Shown: positions 1-7,998 of the stretch, in pieces
Layout of the letters: each line of letters starts with the position of its first letter
Position numbering within the stretch: the stretch's first letter is position 1
Origin: Thermoguttaceae bacterium
GTDB lineage: Bacteria > Planctomycetota > Planctomycetia > Pirellulales > Thermoguttaceae
Reading direction: 5' to 3'
NCBI GenBank assembly: GCA_025060325.1
Contig: JANXBW010000006.1
Span: forward strand, 62,001-126,000
Length of the DNA: 64,000 bases
Translations under genes and position numbers: made by a program
The notes under the pieces: model-generated
Told to the model about the DNA's origin: nothing
Databases searched by the model: none
Seen by the model: only the letters and a program-made list of their open reading frames with translations

Positions 1-1
1 T

Positions 2-454
2 CGTGCCGCGGCCGCTTTGATCTTCGCCGTGCCTGCTGTACGGATTTTTATCCATTCGGGCGTCAACGCGGCGGGGCTGGGCAGTATGCCGGAAGAATTA
101 GCTCGGGCGGTGGCGGAGATCGTGGGGCCGGCTTGGCCAGGATTTGCCGCTGTCATCGGGGCTTTAGGGGCTTTTGTCGCTGGCAGTAATACTGTCAGCA
201 ACATGACTTTTGCTTTGTTCCAATTTGAGGTAGCCTTACGGATCGGGCTTGATCCTCGCTGGATTGTTGCCCTGCAAGCCGTCGGTGGAGCTGCCGGCAA
301 CATGGTTTGCGTCCACAACGTAGTGGCGGCCTCGGCGACGGTGGGCTTAACCGGCCGGGAAGGGATCATTATCCGCCGGACCTTTTTGCCCACTATCTAT
401 TACTTATCTGCCGCGGGCCTTTTAGGCCTTGTGATCACCCACTGGCTAAGGTAG
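2..454 (+). CDS. lctP: L-lactate permease, C-terminal part (5' truncated by window edge)
   Basis: The reading frame is open from base 2, so the start lies outside the window; about 150 C-terminal residues are visible. The motifs GSNTVSN, the FQFEVA stretch and GGAAGNMVCVHNVVAASATVGL-like residues match the C-terminal half of the LctP/LldP lactate permease family, membrane proteins that import lactate or glycolate with protons. The last hydrophobic segment (LSAAGLLGLVITHWL) fits the final transmembrane helix. The gene ends with TAG at 452-454. No lactate-oxidation genes follow; the next gene is an unrelated ABC ATPase about 110 bases downstream, so any lactate-utilisation partner would lie upstream, outside the window. 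Confidence 0.9.
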   Translation, partial: RAAAALIFAVPAVRIFIHSGVNAAGLGSMPEELARAVAEIVGPAWPGFAAVIGALGAFVAGSNTVSNMTFALFQFEVALRIGLDPRWIVALQAVGGAAGNMVCVHNVVAASATVGLTGREGIIIRRTFLPTIYYLSAAGLLGLVITHWLR

Positions 455-562
455 CACTCCGGGTGCCTCGGAACGCGGCACTGACCAAGCGAAAAGTCAT
501 GGGACATTTCTAGGTGACCCCCACGGCGGACCAGTTCCGTAAGCGTCTTTGGCTTCAAAGTC

Positions 563-1327
563 TTGGTTTCCCGGATGTTTATGTTTCACCCGTCAACTAG
601 CCAGGCACATCCTCCGGTCGATCGCGAGGTGCTCCTGCGACTGGAGGGCGTTAGTCGACGGTTCGCGGCCGGCCAGGTTGCCGTCGAGGCCCTTCGGGGG
701 ATAGAGCTTGAGATCTACTCAGGTGAACTGCTCGTGATCGTCGGACCTAGCGGCTCCGGAAAGAGCACGCTCCTTAATCTTTTAGGTGGGCTTGATCGGC
801 CCACGACCGGGCGAATCTTTTTCGGGGGGATGGAGCTTACGGCGCTGAATGAGCGACAGTTGACTTTTTATCGCCGGCGGGAAGTGGGAGTGATCTTTCA
901 GTTTTTCCATTTGGTGCCCACCCTGACAGCCCGCGAAAACGTCCAACTTGCGGCGGAACTCGTCCCTCGGCCACGCGATCCCGATGAGATGCTGCGACTG
1001 GTTGGCCTGGAAGACCGGGCCAACCACTTTCCTCCACAACTGTCTGGCGGTGAGCAACAACGGGTGGCGATCGCCCGGGCACTGGTTAAGGATCCTCGGC
1101 TCCTCTTGTGTGACGAGCCGACCGGTGCCTTGGACTATCAAGCTGGCAAGCGCGTCCTGGGGGTTTTGGCGAAGCTAAAGAACACCCTGGGCAAGACCGT
1201 TGTGCTGATTACGCATAATCAAGCGATCGCTGCCTTAGGGGATCGGGTCGTTCGGCTGCGAAGTGGCGAAATTGTCGATGTCATTGTCAACCCTCACCCT
1301 GCCCCAGCAGAAGAGATCGTCTGGTGA
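563..1327 (+). CDS. ABC transporter ATP-binding protein (MacB/LolD/DevA type)
   Basis: This is the ATPase of a tripartite exporter. It has a Walker A motif GPSGSGKST, a Q-loop region ([11 protein letters not shown]), the ABC signature [15 protein letters not shown], Walker [13 protein letters not shown] and an H-loop LITHN. The GVIFQ...[11 protein letters not shown] layout and short length (about 250 residues) place it in the LolD/MacB/DevA subgroup that pairs with FtsX-type permeases. The frame opens with TTG at 563; ATG at 575 or 581 is an equally plausible start because the first 20 or so residues are outside the conserved domain. The double-FtsX permease and HlyD-type adaptor follow on the same strand, so the three probably form one export machine. 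Substrate unknown. Confidence 0.92.
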   Translation: MVSRMFMFHPSTSQAHPPVDREVLLRLEGVSRRFAAGQVAVEALRGIELEIYSGELLVIVGPSGSGKSTLLNLLGGLDRPTTGRIFFGGMELTALNERQLTFYRRREVGVIFQFFHLVPTLTARENVQLAAELVPRPRDPDEMLRLVGLEDRANHFPPQLSGGEQQRVAIARALVKDPRLLLCDEPTGALDYQAGKRVLGVLAKLKNTLGKTVVLITHNQAIAALGDRVVRLRSGEIVDVIVNPHPAPAEEIVW

Positions 1328-1525
1328 GCTTAGGTCACCGTCCTAAGACCGGGAAGATTTACGCCACGCCGCCGGATAGATGTACAAAGCACCCTCTGTC
1401 ACCGCAGCAACCGCACGCGTTGCTGCCCCGGGCTGTCAAAATGATTGCGGTATGCCCGACTTACTCGGCCGATGACGATCGCCGTCGCGCTGGGTGGCGG
1501 AATACCTTGAGAATCTTCGAACAGG

Positions 1526-3919
1526 GTGTCTTTAGCGGTGAGTGTTCTTAATCGGAAGCTTTGGCGAGACTTGGGACAACTGGCCGGCAGTTTGGCCGCG
1601 GTGGCCGTACTCATGGCCTTGGGCAATGCTGCCTTCATCACCTTGGCAAGTGCCTACCGCAATCTGGAGGGAGCGCGACGGGAATATTACGCCCAGTGCC
1701 GGATGGCAGACTTTTGGGTTCAGTGTGAGCGGGTACCGCGGACGCTCCTCACCAGGGTGGCGTCTGTGGCAGGAGTGGGCAGCTGGGAGGCACGGATCGT
1801 GAAATACGTGTCGGTTTTTATGCCGGGGCAAAACCTCCCCGCAGGTGGGCTTGCGGTTTCCCTCCCCGACGACCGTCTCCCAAACGTAAACAGAATTGTG
1901 CTTCTTCAAGGGCGGTATTTTGACGGGTTGGGTAGGAGGCAGGTGATCGTCGGTCGGCCCTTTGCCCGCCATTACCAGCTTCGGCTAGGGGATCGCTTGC
2001 GGATGATCCTCAATGGGCGTCTGGAGACGTTCGAGGTTGTTGGCATCGCCGTCTCCAGCGAATTTGTTTACCTATCCCCGCCGGGGTCACTCCTCCCTGA
2101 TCCGAAAGCGTTCGGCGTTTTCTTCCTTCCGGAGAGTGTGGCGGAGGAAGTCTTCGACCTCGCCGGATCGGCCAATGAGGTGGTGGGCCACCTGGTCCCC
2201 ACTGCACAAACCGAGCGGCAGACCATTGTGGCCCAGCTTGAAGCGGTGCTTGCTTCGGCGGGTGTTCACTCGGCGTATTTGGTGGACCAGCAGTTGTCGC
2301 ACCAATTCCTTAGCCAGGAGCTAGCCAGTTTGCAAATTTTTGCGGTCGCCGTACCCGCGGTTTTCCTCCTGGTAGCTACCATGGTCCTAACCATGTTGAT
2401 GAGGAGGATTGTCGAGCGGCAGCGGACGGTTATCGGCCTTCTTAAGGCGCTTGGTTATACCGACTGGGAAGTCGCCTGGCATTACGCGAAGTTGGCCACG
2501 GTGGTTGGCTTGCTCGGGAGTTTGCTAGGCATTGGCGTGGGTCAGTGGGCCGCGGCGGCAATGACCGATGTCTATCGGGAATACTTCGAGTTCCCCCGTT
2601 TGCAAAGTCAGCCTTACCCGGCGCTTTGGTTCGTGACTTTAACGGCAAATGCCCTGTGCATTTGGTTAGGAAGTGCACGGGGTCTTCGGGCGGTGCTTCG
2701 TTTACAGCCAGCGGAGGCCCTTCGGCCGAAGGCCCCCAGGTCTGGCGGGGCTCTCCCTTTTGAGCAACTCATCCCTTGGTGGCATGCACTTTCCTGGAGT
2801 TGGCGGGGAGCACTTCGGGAAATTTATCGCCATCCTGCCCGATCGGCTCTAACGGCGGGCGCTATCCTCGGCGCTGTGGCGCTTGTTGGTAACACCCTAA
2901 TGATGATGGACAGTACCTGGTTTATGGTGGAGTTTCAATTTAGTAAAGTGGCCCGCAGTAATCTCGATATTAGTTTTGTCCACAAGAAGAGGGCCGCGAG
3001 TGTTCGCCTTGCTGGGAAGCGGCTTGCCGGGGTGACTTCCGCCGAACCGATGCTTTATCTGCCATGTACACTTATCCACGGCCGGCGCCAGCGGAAACTG
3101 GCAATCACCGGCGTGCCCAAGGGCGCTAAGCTCACCGTTCCTCATGACCGGGAGGGGAGAGCTGTGCCTATTCCACCGGTAGGGCTGTTACTTACGCGCA
3201 AAGTGGCGGAGATTTTGGCCGTCGCTCCAGGCCAGCAGATTGTTGTCGAATTTACCGAAGGGCATATTCGTCGGCAGGTGGTGCCTGTGGCCGCGATTGT
3301 GGACACATTCATTGGCCTGGAGGCATTTGCCGAGCTTGGTTATCTCAGCCGGCTGGTAGGGCATCGGCCGATATGCTCCGCCTTAAAAATTAGGGCCTTA
3401 CCCGGTCCCGAGGGAATGGAGTCGATCGTTCGCCAAGCGAAGCTTTGGCCTGAAGCGCAAACGGTAAGCCCGCGCTGGCAGAGTGTTCAAAGTTTACGGA
3501 GAATTGTGGCGCAAAACCTGGGCGTTTTTCTGGGGGTTATCCTGGTGTTTGCCGGCGGACTTTTTGTCGGTACGGTGGTAAGCTCGATAGTGGTGACTGC
3601 CTCCGAGCGAGCAACCGAAATGGCCACCTTGCACGCACTGGGGTTTACCCGCCGCGAGATCGCCGGCCTATTTTATCGAGAAAATGCCCAGCTTAGTCTT
3701 TTGGGTACAGTGGCTGGGCTTGGCGGGGGCTGGCTTCTGACCGTAGCCCTTTCCCGCGCTTACGAAAGCGAGCTTTTCCGCTTTCCGGTCATCTGGAATG
3801 TAAACACCGCTCTGTGGACGATTGTGTTTGTCCTGGCCGCCCACGGAGCGACATATTTTGCCTTTTTATGCTGGCTAAAGAGGGTTGACCTTCGAGAGGC
3901 CCTTTATTTGCCGGAGTAA
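1526..3919 (+). CDS. ABC transporter permease with two FtsX domains
   Basis: A 797-residue inner-membrane permease. An N-terminal membrane helix (about residues 20-45) is followed by a large extracytoplasmic MacB-like domain, then three helices around residues 265-390. A second half repeats the pattern: helix near 440-465, a periplasmic domain, and three C-terminal helices. The two FtsX-like modules are marked by the cytoplasmic motifs RQRTVIGLLKALGYT and SERATEMATLHALGFTRREI. Eight helices with two FtsX domains is the arrangement of single-polypeptide MacB/LolCE-like permeases that extrude lipids, peptides or lipoproteins. The start is GTG at 1526; no closer ATG fits the first helix. The ATPase gene ends 200 bases upstream and the adaptor gene starts about 270 bases downstream. 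Confidence 0.9.
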   Translation: MSLAVSVLNRKLWRDLGQLAGSLAAVAVLMALGNAAFITLASAYRNLEGARREYYAQCRMADFWVQCERVPRTLLTRVASVAGVGSWEARIVKYVSVFMPGQNLPAGGLAVSLPDDRLPNVNRIVLLQGRYFDGLGRRQVIVGRPFARHYQLRLGDRLRMILNGRLETFEVVGIAVSSEFVYLSPPGSLLPDPKAFGVFFLPESVAEEVFDLAGSANEVVGHLVPTAQTERQTIVAQLEAVLASAGVHSAYLVDQQLSHQFLSQELASLQIFAVAVPAVFLLVATMVLTMLMRRIVERQRTVIGLLKALGYTDWEVAWHYAKLATVVGLLGSLLGIGVGQWAAAAMTDVYREYFEFPRLQSQPYPALWFVTLTANALCIWLGSARGLRAVLRLQPAEALRPKAPRSGGALPFEQLIPWWHALSWSWRGALREIYRHPARSALTAGAILGAVALVGNTLMMMDSTWFMVEFQFSKVARSNLDISFVHKKRAASVRLAGKRLAGVTSAEPMLYLPCTLIHGRRQRKLAITGVPKGAKLTVPHDREGRAVPIPPVGLLLTRKVAEILAVAPGQQIVVEFTEGHIRRQVVPVAAIVDTFIGLEAFAELGYLSRLVGHRPICSALKIRALPGPEGMESIVRQAKLWPEAQTVSPRWQSVQSLRRIVAQNLGVFLGVILVFAGGLFVGTVVSSIVVTASERATEMATLHALGFTRREIAGLFYRENAQLSLLGTVAGLGGGWLLTVALSRAYESELFRFPVIWNVNTALWTIVFVLAAHGATYFAFLCWLKRVDLREALYLPE

Positions 3920-4186
3920 ACGCGTGTTGATTCGCCTAAGACTGTTAAACCAATGGATCGTGCGCGCCTTCGTGTTAGCGAGGGTGCTTGGAGGGTTCTT
4001 AGGGGTAGAGGAAGCAAGTTCACACCGGGCCACCGATTATAGCATGGACTGGGGGTAACACGGCTGTCATTTAAAGCGCGGGGTAACCAAGCTTTTTGGT
4101 CAGCCCTCTTGCGGAAGCTGCGGGGTGTCAGTTCCGAGTTGACAAACTGGCCTCTTTGAGTGGCTGAAAGACATGACGTTCGTAAC
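3920..4186 (+). other. Intergenic gap inside the exporter cluster
   Basis: About 270 bases separate the permease stop from the adaptor start. No open frame with family features, no clear promoter and no T-tailed hairpin was found. Confidence 0.5.
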
Positions 4187-5632
4187 ATGACTAAAGGGAT
4201 AAGTACACAACACCTTTGGCCTCATTTGAAGCGCGGTGTGTGGATTGCCGGGATTGCGGCGGCTATCGCCCTTGTGTGGTTTGCTGCCACGAGTCTCCCC
4301 AAGCTTCCCGAGGTGCAAACCGTACTCGTCACGCGGGGGACCATCCGTGTAACCATTACCGAAGAGGGGCGCACGCGGATCCCTACGGTGTTTACTCTGC
4401 GGATGCCCATCTCCGGGCATTTGGGGCCTGTTAATGCAAGGGCGGGCGACCTAGTTAAGGCCGGACAAGTTCTCGCGGAGATTGACTCACGAGACCTGGA
4501 TCTCTGTTGTCAGATAGCCTCTGCGGAGGTAGCCCGGCTCGAGGCTGCCCTTGAACAAAATCGCGACACCACTCTCGAAAAAATCGTGTGGCAATTGGCA
4601 ACCTACTTTTGTCAGTCCATGGAGCAAGCGCAGCTTGCCGCAGCCAAACAGCTTGAGGCAGCAAAGGCCAAAGCTGCTTATGCCGAAAGCTATCTGCGCC
4701 GGATGGAAACCCTTTTTGCCCAGAAGGCTGCCACCGAAGAGGAACGCGATCGGGCCCAGCTGCAATATGTCGAATTTCAGACCGAGTATGCCACCAGCCA
4801 GCTCTATCATGCGATGATCAGCGCTCTGAAAACGGCCGTGGATTTTACACCCAACCTTGTGGCCCGGTATATCGAGGAAAGGCCGCTTGAGGAAAAACGT
4901 TTACAAGCGGAGCTTGATGCGGCAAAGGGCCGACTGCGGCAAGCCGAGCTTGATCGCTCCCGGGGGAAAATTTATGCCCCAATAGATGGAGTGGTTCTTG
5001 CCCGGCATACCACAGGCGGAAGTTACTTGTCGGCAGGGAGCCCCGTTGTTGACATTGGCCGGCTGGAAGGACTGGAGGTGGAGGCCGAGATCCTGACCCA
5101 AGAGGCCCTCTTTATCCGGCCAGGGATGCCGGCGGAGGTAACCCTTGGCCAATCCGGGGGAAGCGAGACTCCGAGCCTAGCCGTCACGGCTTCGTCAGCA
5201 CCCACTCTCGTAGCAAAAGTCGAGCGAGTCGAACCGGCTGCCACCACCAAAGTAAGCTCACTTGGTGTCGAAGAAGAACGCGTCAAAGTAATTCTGCGTC
5301 CTGATCGCGACCAGCTGAAGGCAATTAGTCAACAGTATTCGCTTGGCACGGGTTATTGGGCGGAGGTAAAGATCCTGGTGGCGGAAAAGCCGGGCGCCGT
5401 ACTTGTGCCTAAGAACAGTTTGTGGCGAGACGAGCTTGGCCGGTGGGTGGTTTGGCGGATCGTCGCCGGGCGTTTGTCTGCGCAGCCTATTGTTGTCGGA
5501 TTGGTGGGGGAAGATATGGTCGAAGCGACAGCGGGAGTCGACCCTGGCGACCAGATCGTCTGGCTCCCTTCGCCGGATCTCCGCCCGGCACAAAAAGTCC
5601 GTCCCGTCCTTATAGCGGCTCCTGGCCCCTGA
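4187..5632 (+). CDS. HlyD/MacA-type periplasmic adaptor (membrane fusion protein)
   Basis: Membrane-anchored adaptor of the preceding ABC exporter. A single N-terminal membrane helix (GVWIAGIAAAIALVWFAATSL) is followed by the biotinyl-lipoyl-like half motif (GHLGPVNARAGDLVKAGQVLAEIDSRDL), a long helical hairpin rich in A, E, Q and R (about residues 100-260), the second half motif (YAPIDGVVLARHTTGGSYLSAG) and C-terminal barrel domains. This is the RND/ABC membrane fusion protein order. ATG at 4187 is preferred because it directly precedes the basic residues before the helix; an in-frame GTG at 4160 would add nine residues. It completes the ATPase-permease-adaptor set. No outer-membrane channel gene follows. 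Confidence 0.9.
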   Translation: MTKGISTQHLWPHLKRGVWIAGIAAAIALVWFAATSLPKLPEVQTVLVTRGTIRVTITEEGRTRIPTVFTLRMPISGHLGPVNARAGDLVKAGQVLAEIDSRDLDLCCQIASAEVARLEAALEQNRDTTLEKIVWQLATYFCQSMEQAQLAAAKQLEAAKAKAAYAESYLRRMETLFAQKAATEEERDRAQLQYVEFQTEYATSQLYHAMISALKTAVDFTPNLVARYIEERPLEEKRLQAELDAAKGRLRQAELDRSRGKIYAPIDGVVLARHTTGGSYLSAGSPVVDIGRLEGLEVEAEILTQEALFIRPGMPAEVTLGQSGGSETPSLAVTASSAPTLVAKVERVEPAATTKVSSLGVEEERVKVILRPDRDQLKAISQQYSLGTGYWAEVKILVAEKPGAVLVPKNSLWRDELGRWVVWRIVAGRLSAQPIVVGLVGEDMVEATAGVDPGDQIVWLPSPDLRPAQKVRPVLIAAPGP

Positions 5633-5852
5633 TTTGAGACTTGGCGCATCGGCCTGTGCGCGCGGAAGGGGTGGGAGCTCAAGGCGGACCGCGCGACTTT
5701 GTGTTGGTTTATCAACGACCCCTGAGCGAGCCAACGAACGGCCGGGTCCCCCCAAACTTCGAGCAGAATCTCCTGAGAAATTGACAAAAATCGCTTAGAA
5801 TTGCTAACTTTTCCTATTTCTGTCAAATCTCTATTTTGTGTAGCTGAGGCTC

Positions 5853-5880
5853 TTGACAACGTTTTTCTCTTTGCTATGCT
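5853..5880 (+). promoter_or_regulatory. Sigma70-like promoter for the Cys-rich repeat gene
   Basis: TTGACA at 5853-5858 and TATGCT at 5875-5880 are separated by 16 bases, a near-consensus housekeeping promoter. It points at the small secreted protein gene beginning at 6052, leaving a leader of about 165 bases. A second, weaker candidate lies just upstream (TTGACA 5781-5786, TAACTT 5805-5810, spacer 18). The AT-rich tract 5775-5880 contrasts with the GC-rich flanks, which supports a real promoter region. Confidence 0.7.
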
Positions 5881-5896
5881 AAGGTCGCGGGAGAAA

Positions 5897-5953
5897 CCCA
5901 CCGTGAAGGTGGGACCAATGCCCCTCGGGATTTTTGGGCGTTCGGCAGAGGGG
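5897..5953 (+). promoter_or_regulatory. Structured 5' leader (two hairpins) of the Cys-rich repeat gene
   Basis: A perfect 6-bp hairpin (CCCACC 5897-5902, loop GTGAA, GGTGGG 5908-5913) is followed by a second pairing of CCCCTC (5921-5926) with GAGGGG (5948-5953). Both lie between the promoter and the ribosome binding site. I checked by eye for consensus elements of the cobalamin, TPP, glycine, SAM, T-box and yybP riboswitches and did not recognise one. It may be a stability element or an undescribed cis-regulatory RNA. Confidence 0.4.
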
Positions 5954-6051
5954 ATGGCAGCTTGAGGATGCGGAGGCCCCGGGAGGTACGGTTTAGTCAG
6001 GTGGTTCGGGGTGCGGTGATGTAAATCTCTCCAGAAGGAGGAGGTGTAACC

Positions 6052-6408
6052 ATGAAACGCTGGATGGTGGTGAGCTTAGTGGCGCTGGGCTTGGTCGCCT
6101 TGTTCCTGAGCACGGCCGAGGCAGGGATCCTCCGGACTTGCCGTCCGATTACCACATGCGCCGTGGTGACTTGTCGGCCCGTGTTGACTTGTGCGCCCCT
6201 GACCTGCCGGCCTTTGTTAACCTGCCGGGTGGTCACTTGCCGGCCAGTTACGACTTGCGCTGTTGTCACCTGTCGGCCAGTAACCTGCTGTCCAGCTACT
6301 TGCTGTGTCGTCCCATGCTGCCCGGCACCTTGTGCGCCAGCGCCCGCTTGCGAGCAGGAGCAGGCAGCGCCGCCGGCGCAACAAGCCCAGAAACAAGGTG
6401 GCCAGTAA
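6052..6408 (+). CDS. Small secreted protein with Cys-rich 11-residue repeats
   Basis: A 118-residue protein with a clear signal peptide (MKRWMVVSLVALGLVALFLS then TAEA, predicted cleavage after residue 24). The mature part is four tandem copies of an 11-residue unit, TCRPxxTCxxx, giving Cys spacing alternately of 5 and 4 residues, then a degenerate CC-rich section (TCCPATCC, VVPCCPAPC) and a low-complexity Q/A/P tail. The mature protein has 17 cysteines in about 94 residues. The start is fixed by a strong ribosome binding site (AAGGAGGAGG seven bases before ATG). I do not recognise a named family; regular Cys spacing suggests a disulfide-ladder or metal-binding envelope protein. It stands alone with its own promoter, leader and terminator-like hairpins, which suggests high, separately controlled expression. 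Confidence 0.8.
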   Translation: MKRWMVVSLVALGLVALFLSTAEAGILRTCRPITTCAVVTCRPVLTCAPLTCRPLLTCRVVTCRPVTTCAVVTCRPVTCCPATCCVVPCCPAPCAPAPACEQEQAAPPAQQAQKQGGQ

Positions 6409-6833
6409 AAAGAGGGGAGCAAGCGAACTGCTTAGTTAGCGCGGGATGCCAGCGCCCCAGTCGACTCCCGCCCTAACGAAACAGTCGGTTATTGTTGACG
6501 GTTATTCGGGGTCTGCTTAAGCTCTGCCGAACATTTTCGCAGAGCCAGGCGAAGTCAGCGGGCATATGCGGGGCCTCCCACCCACTAATCGTGGCTTGAT
6601 GCGATTAGGGCACTTGATCGCGGCTGTACTCTGAAAGCCGTATTAGTTGGCACCACCTTAATTTGTGGTCGACGGGCACAAAGGAGCACGGGCACAGGCC
6701 GGCGTAACTGCCGGCCGCACTTAGCTTTTTGCCCCGCTCGCCTGAGTTTCGCTAAGGACCTTCCGGGGTAAGTGTGGTCGTCCCGTCCTTCCGGGTGTTG
6801 CGCGCTTAGAGTTTGGAGCTTTCGAGTCTAGTG
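6409..6833 (+). other. Long 3' region or possible small RNA between Cys-repeat gene and terminator
   Basis: No convincing protein frame. The stretch contains short complementary arms (for example ACCAC/GTGGT near 6650-6668 and the 7-bp hairpin at 6697-6716) and ends at a classic terminator. I found no promoter of its own and no match by eye to 6S, tmRNA, SRP or RNase P RNA landmarks. Confidence 0.35.
6697..6729 (+). terminator. Hairpin with nearby T-run, possible terminator
   Basis: A perfect 7-bp stem GGCCGGC (6697-6703) / GCCGGCC (6710-6716) with loop GTAACT. A TTTTT run lies at 6725-6729, eight bases after the stem, further than in a classic intrinsic terminator. It could end the Cys-repeat transcript or be part of a long structured 3' region. 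Confidence 0.35.
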
Positions 6834-6864
6834 GGCCAGCTTTGTGTGCTGGCCTTTTGTTTTT
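6834..6864 (+). terminator. Rho-independent terminator, plus strand
   Basis: GGCCAGC (6834-6840), loop TTTGTGT, GCTGGCC (6848-6854), followed directly by TTTTGTTTTT. The form is classic. It lies about 425 bases past the Cys-repeat gene stop, so either that transcript has a long 3' untranslated region or a separate small RNA ends here. Confidence 0.75.
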
Positions 6865-7227
6865 GCTCGACAAGCTCGGTGCCTTTCCCCGAGCTTGCCC
6901 GTACCGTTCTGAGGTTCTCCGCTGGCCGCCGAGGATAACAAGCCGGGCGGTCTCTATTACGGGCGGCCGCCAATCTCACCACTTTTTTCCCTCTCCGAAA
7001 CTCGAAGGGCTTGCTCCTAAAACGGCACGGAATGTCGCGGACGGGATCGAAGGCGATCCGCGGCGCGGAGGGCCTCCGGCATGTCGCTCAAGCCAAGTTT
7101 ATCCGCAACGAGGCCTGCACCCTGCCGTGGTCCTGCGAGCTGTTTTTGTCAACAGAAACCCTGGCGACGCTAGTGACCTTGTCTGAAGGCTTTGGGGCCA
7201 CTCAAGCCCGGTGGGACAGGAAAGAGC

Positions 7228-7998
7228 TCATTCGCGGGGGATGCGGCGATAGAACTTCAGCACCTTTTGCCGGACGATTCCCGCCTCGCATTCTCCCTCT
7301 TCGACCAATCGCTCCATGAAGCGTCGATAGGGTTCTAACCCTTGTGGGTCAGCTACCGGCTCCATTTGGACAAATGAATCCGACTGGGCATCCCAGCGGA
7401 AGATCAAGCGGTGCCCACCTTTTCCGTCTGCCTCGTAAAAGTGGGACAATCGGTGCCGAAACTTCCCGCCAATGGGACCAGCGAACATGAAAAGGACAAG
7501 GCCCACCCGCCCAACTTGTTTGCGCGTGGCATGAAGCGGCGGCCCAGTCAGGATGGAGCGAAGTTCCTCGATGGTATCTGCATGGAGACAGGTAGCGATC
7601 CGGCGCTTCCCTTGGATCAGCGAGAGAAAAGCCGGTACATCTCGGCCCCAAATGTACGCGTACCATCTGCCGGGACCAATTTCGTGCGCAAGGTAGCAGG
7701 CCGGCTGCTCGGGCGGGCGCCGCAGTCCCTCTGTGATGAGCTCGGTTTTGTCGACAGTGATGATAGGCTCACCTGGTGGGAGAAGGTGGAGTAACGCGGC
7801 CAAGAGTGCTGTCTTTCCGGCGCCAGAAGGTTTTGCGGCGGTGAGAATCGAGGCTCCTTGTTCGATTGCCCGCATCGCATAGGCGGCCATCAAGGTGTCC
7901 AAAGTATGGGCGCGGATGAGGTCCACAATGGTAAGCGTTCTCCCTCCTCGCTGATTGAGAGCCTCGATCTGCAGGAGATTGCGTCCTTCCACGTCCAT
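7228..7998 (-). CDS. Orphan secretion-type ATPase (T2SE/VirB11/CpaF-like P-loop protein)
   Basis: A 256-residue P-loop NTPase. The Walker A motif is KPSGAGKTALL (about residues 56-66), followed by an acidic strand ending in PIITVDKTEL and by the histidine-containing segment ATCLHADTIEEL, which resembles the HA(N/D)-E element of the type II/IV secretion and pilus-retraction ATPase family. The usual large N-terminal domain is missing; only about 40 residues precede the nucleotide-binding fold. No pilin, secretin or inner-membrane platform genes lie nearby, so a role in secretion is uncertain. The ATG at 7998 begins a compact protein with no obvious signal or membrane segment. It could be a stand-alone nucleotide-dependent switch or a remnant of a larger system. 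Family assignment is moderately secure, function is not. Confidence 0.7.
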   Translation of the reverse strand: MDVEGRNLLQIEALNQRGGRTLTIVDLIRAHTLDTLMAAYAMRAIEQGASILTAAKPSGAGKTALLAALLHLLPPGEPIITVDKTELITEGLRRPPEQPACYLAHEIGPGRWYAYIWGRDVPAFLSLIQGKRRIATCLHADTIEELRSILTGPPLHATRKQVGRVGLVLFMFAGPIGGKFRHRLSHFYEADGKGGHRLIFRWDAQSDSFVQMEPVADPQGLEPYRRFMERLVEEGECEAGIVRQKVLKFYRRIPRE

